In this document: in pieces, positions 1 to 5,816 of the stretch
Layout: each line of letters opens with the position of its first letter
Numbering within the stretch: the stretch's first letter is position 1
Origin: an uncultured Oribacterium sp.
GTDB taxonomy: Bacteria > Bacillota > Clostridia > Lachnospirales > Lachnospiraceae
Assembly (NCBI GenBank): GCA_902485915.1
Contig: CABTMH010000168.1
Location: 1 to 10,608 of the forward strand
Length of the DNA stretch: 10,608 bases
Reading direction: 5' to 3'
Translations under genes and position numbers: made by a program
Notes under the pieces: generated by a model
The model's input: only the letters and a program-made list of their open reading frames with translations
Told to the model about the DNA's origin: nothing
The model's database searches: none

Positions 1-876
1 ATACTTCCGTTTAATGTAGAACACATGCAATGCTGTCGCCAGTGCATCCTTCCGGAAGTCATCGAGGCCCAGCAGTGCAGAAAAACCGGCGCCACGCATA
101 CCACCCATCAGCGCACGCTCCTGCGCATCGAAGCGATACGGCCAGACACGCTTGTGCCCCATAAGATGAAGCGTCTCGTACTTATCGGTGTTGTAGGTCT
201 CCTGGAAAACAGTGACGTAATCCACGCCGCACTCATGCAGGTAACGATACTCATCGACATTGACCGGATAAATCTCGATACCGATGTTCTTAAAATACTT
301 CTTTGCGATTTTTACTGCCTCGCCGATGTACTCTACATCCGAGTATACTCGGCTCTCACCGGTCAGCATCAGAATCTCTTCCATACCGGTCCGTGCGATG
401 ACCTGCATCTCATGCTCGATTTCCTCAAAGGTCAGCTTCTTACGACGGATCTTGTTATAGCAGTTGAAGCCACAGTAGATGCAGTAATTCTGACAGTAGT
501 TTGCGATGTACAGTGGCGTGAAGATATACACGGTGTTACCGAAATGATTTTTCGTCACTTCTTCTGCTTTCCGTGCCATCTGCTCGAGATACGGTGCCGC
601 TGCCGGCGAGAGCAGAGCCTTAAAGTCTTCGATGGAGCAGGTTTCATGTGAGAGCGCCCGCTCGACATCCGCTGCTGTGTATGCGTCGTAGTCATACGCC
701 GCCATCGCCTGCAGCACCCGATCCTTGATATCTGAATCGATGACTTCCATGCCCTCCATGTATTTCATATGGTCGGTACGGAAGCTCGGATCCTGCTCGA
801 GTCTATGCTTTCGTGCGAGTGCTTCTGGCGGCAGCTGATCACTGTCCACGAAGTATACCTGATTTTCTTCATTCAT
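1..876 (-). CDS. thiH: ThiH, 2-iminoacetate (dehydroglycine) synthase, radical SAM; 3' end outside window
   Basis: ThiH cleaves tyrosine with S-adenosylmethionine and a [4Fe-4S] cluster, giving p-cresol and dehydroglycine for ThiG. The frame is open for 292 codons from ATG at 876 to the window edge, so the C-terminal part is missing. The radical-SAM motif CxxxCxxC is at Cys128, Cys132 and Cys135 (CQNYCIYCGF), preceded by FGNTVYIFTPLYIANY and followed by LMLTGES and TVFQETY, all typical of ThiH. About 45 residues precede the part that aligns by eye with E. coli ThiH, where the first Cys is near residue 85. A GGAG lies 12 bases before this ATG; an out-of-frame ATG closer to it stops after five codons. 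It is last in a thiS-F-G-H order, 128 bases after thiG. HydG is the nearest relative, but the thi context and the NYCxxYC-CGF sequence favour ThiH. Confidence 0.95.
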   Translation of the reverse strand, partial: MNEENQVYFVDSDQLPPEALARKHRLEQDPSFRTDHMKYMEGMEVIDSDIKDRVLQAMAAYDYDAYTAADVERALSHETCSIEDFKALLSPAAAPYLEQMARKAEEVTKNHFGNTVYIFTPLYIANYCQNYCIYCGFNCYNKIRRKKLTFEEIEHEMQVIARTGMEEILMLTGESRVYSDVEYIGEAVKIAKKYFKNIGIEIYPVNVDEYRYLHECGVDYVTVFQETYNTDKYETLHLMGHKRVWPYRFDAQERALMGGMRGAGFSALLGLDDFRKDALATALHVFYIKRKY

Positions 877-920
877 GATCGTTCATGTCTCCTCTATGAT
901 TATTATCTCTGAAAGCTATG

Positions 921-970
921 ATTACGGTTCACACGTGTCCTGGTCAGGCAGTGGCCGGAGGGCAGTTGGC
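921..970 (+). repeat. Dispersed GC-rich intergenic repeat, copy A (between thiG and thiH)
   Basis: Bases 921-962 match 3102-3143 (copy B) at 37 of 42 positions without gaps. Shared blocks include CAGGCAG and GGCCGGAGGG. Copy A lies in the 128-base gap between thiG and thiH and is therefore in the thi transcript. It is the most diverged copy and loses similarity after about 965. Its function is unknown. Confidence 0.7.
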
Positions 971-1004
971 GCGTGAAGAGGAATCATCTATTCTCGCCCC
1001 ACCA

Positions 1005-1769
1005 TCAGCGAAGGAAGCCCGTCAGTGGATCGGATGCACTGCCGCCGCGTGCGAGTACACGGCCCATACCGGTAAGGTATGCCTTACGGCCGGCCTCGAT
1101 GGCGAGACGGAAGGCCGAAGCCATCTCCGGAACATCACCGGCGGTTGCGATGGCCGTGTTCGCCATGACCGCTGCTGCACCCATCTCCATCGCCTCACAG
1201 GCCTGCGATGGCTTGCCGATACCGGCATCGACGATGATCGGAAGATCGATCTCATCGATCAGCACCTGAATCATCGCCTTCGTCGCAAGCCCCTTGTTAC
1301 TGCCGATCGGTGCTGCCAGTGGCATAACGGCAGCCGCACCTGCACTCTGAAGATCGCGTGCTACATTAAGATCCGGATTCATGTACGGAAGTACGATGAA
1401 GCCCTCTTTCGCGAGAATCTCGGTTGCTTTTACAGTCTCATCGTTATCCGGGAAAAGATACTTCGCGTCGCGCATGATTTCCACTTTGACGAAATCACCA
1501 CAGCCCATCGCCCGACTGAGACGTGCGATACGTACCGCTTCCTCTGCATTTCGTGCGCCTGATGTGTTCGGCAGCAGTGTCACACCCTCCGGGATGAAGT
1601 CGAGGATACTCTCACTCTCCTTCGTGTTTGCACGACGAAGTGCGAGGGTGATGATTTCAGCACCGCCCTGCTCGACCGCTGCGTTGATCAGATTCATATT
1701 ATATTTTCCAGAACCGAGGATAAAACGGCTCTTAAACTCTTTCCCACCTAACATAAACTTGTCTTCCAT
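1005..1769 (-). CDS. thiG: ThiG, thiazole synthase
   Basis: ThiG condenses 1-deoxy-D-xylulose 5-phosphate, dehydroglycine and the ThiS thiocarboxylate into the thiamine thiazole phosphate in the cytosol. The product has 254 residues, the usual family length for this TIM-barrel enzyme. Visible landmarks are the N-terminal GSGKY, LLPNTSGARNAEEAVR (about 65-80), FVKVEI with Lys95 as the expected Schiff-base lysine, VLPYMNPDL, PLAAPIGSNKG, and PIIVDAGIGKPSQACEAMEMG. The ATG at 1769 follows AAAGGAA at good spacing, just after the thiF stop at 1782, so the two are probably translated from one message. It ends with TGA at 1005. Nothing essential appears to be missing. Confidence 0.97.
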   Translation of the reverse strand: MEDKFMLGGKEFKSRFILGSGKYNMNLINAAVEQGGAEIITLALRRANTKESESILDFIPEGVTLLPNTSGARNAEEAVRIARLSRAMGCGDFVKVEIMRDAKYLFPDNDETVKATEILAKEGFIVLPYMNPDLNVARDLQSAGAAAVMPLAAPIGSNKGLATKAMIQVLIDEIDLPIIVDAGIGKPSQACEAMEMGAAAVMANTAIATAGDVPEMASAFRLAIEAGRKAYLTGMGRVLARGGSASDPLTGFLR

Positions 1770-1781
1770 ATTCTTTCCTTT

Positions 1782-2480
1782 CTATTTCAGAATCAGCTGA
1801 ATCACTTTATTCGCCTGATGTGCAGCGCAGGCCGCAACACGCGGTGCCATCAGACCGGTACCGATGCTCACATCGGTCTTCTGGTCGCCACACACATAAA
1901 GGCGACGCATCATCTGTGTCGTGCAGATTTCATTGGCATCCGCATAGCCCGCCATCCCGTTGCCGGAGATCACCACACTGTCCGGACACTGCATCAGCAG
2001 TTCGCGCACCAGCATCGCTTTCTGATCCGGCTGGTCGAAGGCCTCACATACGATCGGATAATCCGCGAACAACGACGCCACATTTTCCGGTGTCACCTTC
2101 ACACAGCGACTTTCATACTCCATATACGGATTAATCTCATATAAGAGTTCGGTCAATGCTTCCGTTTTCGGTCGTCCGAGATGTCGTATGAGATACATCT
2201 GACGATTCAGATTCGTCACATCCACGACATCAAAGTCCACCAGCAGGAGCTTTCCGATACCGCTTCGTGCAAGCATCACTGCGATGTTCGATCCGAGTCC
2301 ACCGAGTCCGGCGATGGCGACCCGCGCGCCGCGAAGCTTCTCCTGCATCGCCTTCGGAAAACGCGCATCGAAAGCAGCATCCAGCGCTTCTTCCGAAATC
2401 CGTGCCTTCATTTCATCCTGGATATCCGACTTTTCACCCATCTTTTCATCCTTTTCCAGTCTTTCTTTTACCATACACAC
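1782..2480 (-). CDS. thiF: ThiF, ThiS adenylyltransferase (E1-like)
   Basis: ThiF uses ATP to adenylate the C-terminal glycine of ThiS so that sulfur can be loaded as a thiocarboxylate. The E1/MoeB/ThiF Rossmann motif is clear (RVAIAGLGGLGSNIA), followed by LLLVDFDVVDVTNLNRQ with the acidic and Asn/Arg residues expected for ATP binding. CEAFDQPDQK and SGNGMAGYADAN then match the compact clostridial ThiF type, and the C-terminus has GTGLMAPRVAACAAHQAN. The start is uncertain. The frame opens at GTG 2489; GTG at 2480 lies 8 bases after GAGG of a GAGGTGA motif and is used here; ATG at 2474 and ATG at 2441 (7 bases after AAGGA) are also possible. All choices keep the catalytic domain intact. The gene sits 48 bases after thiS. 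Confidence 0.93.
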   Translation of the reverse strand: MCMVKERLEKDEKMGEKSDIQDEMKARISEEALDAAFDARFPKAMQEKLRGARVAIAGLGGLGSNIAVMLARSGIGKLLLVDFDVVDVTNLNRQMYLIRHLGRPKTEALTELLYEINPYMEYESRCVKVTPENVASLFADYPIVCEAFDQPDQKAMLVRELLMQCPDSVVISGNGMAGYADANEICTTQMMRRLYVCGDQKTDVSIGTGLMAPRVAACAAHQANKVIQLILK

Positions 2481-2528
2481 ATCACTCACCTCAGAACATG
2501 TCGGATTTTGATGCTGTGCTTTCTTTTT

Positions 2529-2723
2529 TTAGCCGCCGCCTACGAATCGAAGCACTTCGATGACGTCCTCATCCCGAAGTACGACATGCTGAAGCTGATC
2601 CTTCGGAACGATTTCGAGGTTTCGCTCCACGACGATCCGTGCCGGTTCATAACCTTCCTTCAGAAGAACATCGAGCAGCCGCTCGCCTGCGAAAGCCTTT
2701 TCCTCGCCATTGATTCTCAACAT
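2529..2723 (-). CDS. thiS: ThiS, sulfur carrier protein
   Basis: ThiS is the small ubiquitin-fold protein that carries sulfur as a C-terminal thiocarboxylate to ThiG. It has 64 residues, the normal size. It begins MLRINGEEKAF, has LLDVLLKEGY and the typical IVVERNLEIVPKD turn, and ends in Gly-Gly-Gly directly before TAA at 2529, supplying the essential C-terminal Gly-Gly. ATG at 2723 follows AAAGGAG with 8 bases of spacing. It is the first gene after the TPP riboswitch and terminator, so it opens the thiSFGH message. The glycine run shows it is complete. Confidence 0.95.
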   Translation of the reverse strand: MLRINGEEKAFAGERLLDVLLKEGYEPARIVVERNLEIVPKDQLQHVVLRDEDVIEVLRFVGGG

Positions 2724-2817
2724 TCGCCCACTCCTTTCGCTGTACTAACACCTGCATTTGCCGACACAAACGACACCATAACGGTGTTTTCGAGGCAGCA
2801 TCGCTGAAATCTGCATA

Positions 2818-2860
2818 TAAAAAGGCGCCGGAAGACAGAGTAAGTGTGTCTTCCGGCGCC
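2818..2860 (-). terminator. Intrinsic terminator of the TPP riboswitch
   Basis: On the minus strand GGCGCCGGAAGACA (2860-2847) pairs perfectly with TGTCTTCCGGCGCC (2837-2824), giving a 14-bp stem with a 9-base loop, followed at once by TTTTT. It lies between the TPP aptamer and thiS, so it is the natural expression platform: with TPP bound, transcription should stop here. The alternative antiterminator pairing was not worked out. A small ACACC/GGTGT hairpin (2774-2788) follows before thiS. Confidence 0.93.
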
Positions 2861-2941
2861 TTGAAACATCTGTGAAAAGTGGTGCCCCCAGTTCACGCAA
2901 ATAAGGAGCATCTTCGAATCCATCGATTCTCAGCGACTTGT

Positions 2942-3027
2942 ATTTCCCTACGTTGGCATTACCCAAATCAGGTGTCAGGTCAAGACCTCTCGGTCTACTC
3001 TCAGCCCAGCTATATGAGCTCCCTATT
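2942..3027 (-). promoter_or_regulatory. TPP riboswitch (THI element)
   Basis: The minus strand carries the conserved TPP aptamer parts in order: AATAGGGAGCTC, then GGGCTGAGAGTAGACC (the CTGAGA thi box), then ACCTGATTTGGGTAATGCC, then AACGTAGGGAAATA. It lies 5' of thiSFGH and just 3' of a TATAAT promoter. In this family TPP binding represses the downstream genes. The strong terminator at 2818-2860 supports transcriptional control. The hydroxyethylthiazole pathway genes downstream fit the ligand. Confidence 0.96.
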
Positions 3028-3035
3028 TCTCCCAC

Positions 3036-3063
3036 ATTATACTAAATACAGAAAAAAGCGCAA
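3036..3063 (-). promoter_or_regulatory. Candidate sigma-A promoter of the thi operon
   Basis: A perfect minus-strand -10 TATAAT (3041-3036) sits about 9 bases before the first base of the TPP aptamer. A weak -35 TTGCGC (3063-3058) lies 16 bases upstream and matches only three of six consensus positions. The transcription start would fall near 3028, right at the riboswitch, which supports the call. Confidence 0.7.
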
Positions 3064-3082
3064 GGGCGAAAATTTTCTACCG

Positions 3083-3157
3083 GCTGCCCTCCGGCACTCT
3101 GATTACTGTTCATACGTGTACTGATCAGGCAGGGGCCGGAGGGGCAGCAACGGAGGC
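3083..3157 (+). repeat. Dispersed GC-rich intergenic repeat, copy B, with long imperfect hairpin
   Basis: The repeat core is 3101-3157 and includes ATCAGGCAGGGGCCGGAGGG and CAGCAACGGAGGC. Its right arm 3135-3148 (GCCGGAGGGGCAGC) pairs with 3083-3095 (GCTGCCCTCCGGC), with one bulged base. An inner pairing of CTGAT with ATCAG is possible. The hairpin sits between the symporter stop codon and the thi promoter. Neither strand has a T run after it, so it is not a standard terminator. Confidence 0.75.
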
Positions 3158-3194
3158 ACAGAACTCCGAGACCGGTAAACAGTATTACAGTGTT

Positions 3195-4571
3195 TTAAGA
3201 CGACTGCTTCACGCTCTTCACGTTTTTCACGACGATGGCGGTGAGGGCGAACAGTGCGATGACGTTCGGTACGACCATGAGCTGGTTAAACATATCGGAG
3301 AGCTCCCATACGAGGTCACTCGAGGTCAGGGTGCCGAGGAAGATGAAGACGAGGGCGATCAGGGTGTAGACGCGGTTGCCGCGGTCACCGAAGAGCCAGA
3401 TCACGTTGATCTTTCCGAAGAGGTTCCAGCTGAGGATCGTCGAGAAGGCGAAGAAGAAGAGGCAGATGGCGACGAACATCGCACCGAGGCGCTCGCCGAA
3501 GACCGTACCGAATGCGGTCTGCGCGAGGTTTGCCTTACCGATGGTCTCCGGGATCACACCGCTTGCGAGGATGCCGTCGTTCGTGTACAGCGTGGAAATG
3601 ATGACCAGCGCGTTGAGGGTCAGCACGACATAGGTGTCGATAAAAACACCAACCATCGCGACCACACCCTGCTCATGCGGGCAGGAGACATTGGCCAGCG
3701 CGTGCGCATGCGGTGTCGAACCCATACCGGCTTCGTTCGAGAACAGACCACGCTTCGCACCCTGGCTGACGGCGGTCTTCAGCGCATAACCGAAACCACC
3801 ACCGATGATGGCCTGCGGCTGGAACGCATACTTGAAAATCATCGCGAAGGTCGCCGGCAGATACTGGATACGAACTGCCAGTACGGCGAGACCGCCGATC
3901 AGAAAGACGAGGGCCATCACCGGTACGACCTTCTCTGTCACGGATGCGAGACGCTTGACGTCACCGAGGAAGATGGCACCGCAGAAAATCACGAGGGCGA
4001 TGCCGACGATCCACGACGGAATACCGAACGCGGTACTGATGGTCGAGCCGATGGAGTTCGACTGCACCATGCAGCCGAAGAAGCCGAGTGCGAGAATGAT
4101 GGCGATGGCGAAGAAATGCGCGAGGAACTTTCCGAAAGCGCCCTTAAACGCGGTCGTGATATAGTACACTGGGCCGCCGTGAATGCTGCCGTCCTCACGA
4201 ATCACTCTCGTCTCCTGGGCGAGAATCGCCTCTGCATAGATGGTGGCCATGCCGAAGAAGGCGATGACCCACATCCAGAAAATCGCACCCGGGCCGCCGG
4301 TGAGGATCGCACCACTCGCGCCGACGATGTTACCGGTGCCGACCTGGGCCGCGATGGCCGTCGCGAGGGCCTGGAAGGATGACATGCCCGCCGCATGCTT
4401 CTTACCGGAGAGACTCAGCTCACCGAACGTCTTCTTCATGCCATAGCCGAAGCAGCGGATCTGCACGAAGCCAGTCCGGATGGAGTACCAGAGACCCACG
4501 CCGAGAAGCAGGATCACGAGAACATAGTCGGACAGATAGGAATTAATCGTCTGGACAAGTGAAAGCAGCAT
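3195..4571 (-). CDS. AGCS-family sodium:amino-acid symporter, probably glycine/alanine
   Basis: This is a multi-pass inner-membrane protein of the alanine/glycine:cation symporter family, which couples sodium entry to uptake of alanine or glycine. It has 458 residues, the usual length. Family landmarks are FQALATAIAAQVGTGNIVG (66-84), GGPGAIFWMW (92-101), SIHGGPVYYI (129-138), and GLFSNEAGMGSTPHAHA (275-291). About ten hydrophobic segments are evident, and the tail is short and basic. ATG at 4571 follows GGGGG at 8 to 9 bases, a modest binding site. The upstream glycine riboswitch makes glycine the likeliest substrate or signal; that is inference from context. No clear terminator follows TAA at 3195; repeat copy B is the only strong structure there. 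Confidence 0.93.
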   Translation of the reverse strand: MLLSLVQTINSYLSDYVLVILLLGVGLWYSIRTGFVQIRCFGYGMKKTFGELSLSGKKHAAGMSSFQALATAIAAQVGTGNIVGASGAILTGGPGAIFWMWVIAFFGMATIYAEAILAQETRVIREDGSIHGGPVYYITTAFKGAFGKFLAHFFAIAIILALGFFGCMVQSNSIGSTISTAFGIPSWIVGIALVIFCGAIFLGDVKRLASVTEKVVPVMALVFLIGGLAVLAVRIQYLPATFAMIFKYAFQPQAIIGGGFGYALKTAVSQGAKRGLFSNEAGMGSTPHAHALANVSCPHEQGVVAMVGVFIDTYVVLTLNALVIISTLYTNDGILASGVIPETIGKANLAQTAFGTVFGERLGAMFVAICLFFFAFSTILSWNLFGKINVIWLFGDRGNRVYTLIALVFIFLGTLTSSDLVWELSDMFNQLMVVPNVIALFALTAIVVKNVKSVKQSS

Positions 4572-4659
4572 AATGTTGAACCCCCTGATAGATCATAATG
4601 TGCTGTCACTTCGGAGAATCGAAAGAGGCCCGTAAGAACTTCGCTTCGCTCGTTCGTAC

Positions 4660-4725
4660 GGTTTTCGAGGCAGTCGCCAAGGTCCCATGCAAGCACGGGA
4701 CTTTGGCTCGTTGCTCGCGAAAACC
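4660..4725 (-). repeat. 66-base imperfect inverted repeat in the symporter leader
   Basis: On the minus strand GGTTTTCG (4725-4718) can pair with CGAAAACC (4667-4660), and GCCAAAGTCCC (4707-4697) with GGGACCTTGGC (4686-4676), leaving a 10-base loop. It starts immediately after the terminator T run and lies about 90 bases before the symporter start. A further imperfect stem (CGTACGAAC with GTTCTTACG, 4661-4631) follows it. No T run follows, so it may affect RNA stability or translation. Confidence 0.75.
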
Positions 4726-4755
4726 AAAAGAGCCTTTCCGTTTCCGGCAGGCTCT
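4726..4755 (-). terminator. Intrinsic terminator of the glycine riboswitch
   Basis: Minus-strand AGAGCCT (4755-4749) pairs with AGGCTCT (4735-4729), with an inner CCG/CGG stem, followed by TTTTGGTTTTC. It lies between the glycine aptamer and the symporter, in the position expected for a transcription-control platform. Whether glycine raises or lowers expression cannot be read by eye; both are known in this riboswitch class. Confidence 0.8.
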
Positions 4756-4810
4756 AGAACTTCTGTGCAAATAAACATCCATGTACAGCGATGTACACTC
4801 CCCTATTTCA

Positions 4811-4896
4811 CATGCAGCTTCGTTCTTTTGCCTGAGAGATTCGGTACGCAAGCACCTTACACCTTCGGCATCCAATTAAATGGAATTCTCCAAAGC
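4811..4896 (-). promoter_or_regulatory. Glycine riboswitch, one recognisable aptamer
   Basis: The minus strand has the conserved glycine aptamer pieces in order: TTTGGAGAATTCC, GATGCCGAAGGTGTAA, then ATCTCTCAGGCAAAAGAACG. The GCCGAAGG and CTCTCAGGCAAAAG boxes are diagnostic. I find only one copy of each, so this looks like a singlet rather than the common tandem pair. A TGTACA-GCGA-TGTACA hairpin (4782-4797) downstream or the GA-rich stretch upstream (about 4897-4925) could be a reduced ghost aptamer. A weak -10 TATGAT at 4967-4962 may be the promoter. The downstream AGCS symporter is a known partner of this riboswitch. Confidence 0.9.
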
Positions 4897-5057
4897 GCCC
4901 TCCATGTTCGGTCTCTTTCGATTCCTAACACTTCAACGGGTGAAAACAATGAGCTAACACTATCATAAGAGTTTACTATATGCAAGCAGTTTTTAAATTT
5001 TCACTTGTGGCTTCCATAAATAAAATTTATAGACTTTCACGCATCCTGATCCGGAGC

Positions 5058-5678
5058 TTAACGAATGAAATTCGTGCTCACCGCACGCTCGACGTCCGGA
5101 TGCTCGATGCCGACCTGTTTTCCGGCTTCGATGCATCTCAACATCCATGCCATGTTTCGTGCGAGATTCCGCATCGTCTGCATCCCCTCGAGGTCCTGCT
5201 CTACTTCACCCGGCACACAGCCATGCGCGAGATTCCAGTAGGTGGATGGCACCGTCGGCATGTTGTTGATCCCGAAATACTTCTGAACCGCGTCGAGGGA
5301 GGCCGTGGTACCGCCACGGCGTGCAACTGCTACGGCTGCGCCCGGCTTGAACGCGAAGGCATCGCGAGCGCTGTAGAAAGCGCGATCCAGCAGGGACAGG
5401 ATGCGTCCACTCGGATGTGCATAGTATACCGGCGTACCGAAGATAAAGCCATCCGCTTCCTTCGCCTTCGCGATAAAGGCATCTGTCACATCGTCATCAA
5501 ATACACAGCCCTGCTCGCTGCACTGTCCACAGCCGATGCAGTCCCGAATCGGCTGCGCACCTATCTGAAAAATCTCATACTCGATGCCTTCCTTCTTCAG
5601 CTGCTCTCCGATTTCGATAAGTGCCCGATTCGTATTTCCATTTGCCTTCGGGCTTCCGTTCAACATTAATACCTTCAT
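5058..5678 (-). CDS. Flavodoxin-fold NAD(P)H-dependent FMN reductase / Isf-like iron-sulfur flavoprotein
   Basis: The 206-residue product begins with MKVLMLNGSPKANGNTN, the FMN-phosphate-binding loop of the flavodoxin-like reductase fold. Residues 47-58 carry a compact CxxCxxCxxxxC set (Cys47, Cys50, Cys53, Cys58), which in Isf-type proteins ligates a [4Fe-4S] cluster. GFIFGTPVYYAHPSGRILSL and AAVAVARRGG are the usual flavin-contact regions. Such proteins move electrons between ferredoxin-like donors and various acceptors; the substrate here is unknown. ATG at 5678 has a strong GGAGGTGA five bases upstream. It lies 138 bases after the ABC gene and could share its message. No terminator with a T run follows TAA at 5058. 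Confidence 0.88.
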   Translation of the reverse strand: MKVLMLNGSPKANGNTNRALIEIGEQLKKEGIEYEIFQIGAQPIRDCIGCGQCSEQGCVFDDDVTDAFIAKAKEADGFIFGTPVYYAHPSGRILSLLDRAFYSARDAFAFKPGAAVAVARRGGTTASLDAVQKYFGINNMPTVPSTYWNLAHGCVPGEVEQDLEGMQTMRNLARNMAWMLRCIEAGKQVGIEHPDVERAVSTNFIR

Positions 5679-5816
5679 ATCTTCACCTCCATGTATACAT
5701 ATCCTTCCTCAGACCTCACTCGGATCCCCGAAAGTTCGCAGAGCCTCCTTCGGCAGCGCCACGCCGATGTCTCCGCCAGGCACGGACATGGGGCCACGGA
5801 CACTCTGCCCTTGCGT

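Noticed and set aside
2717..3035. Minus-strand frames of 68 and 96 codons upstream of thiS
   Set aside because: They cover the TPP riboswitch and its terminator; the sequence is explained by the RNA structure.
25..4382. Long plus-strand open frames, e.g. 25-651, 918-1562, 2181-2807 and 3675-4382
   Set aside because: They lie antisense to thiH, thiG, thiF/thiS and the symporter, show no family motifs, and arise from GC-biased codons on the coding strand.
4514..4968. Small open frames on both strands upstream of the symporter
   Set aside because: They overlap the glycine riboswitch leader, its terminator and the inverted repeat, with no protein-like features.
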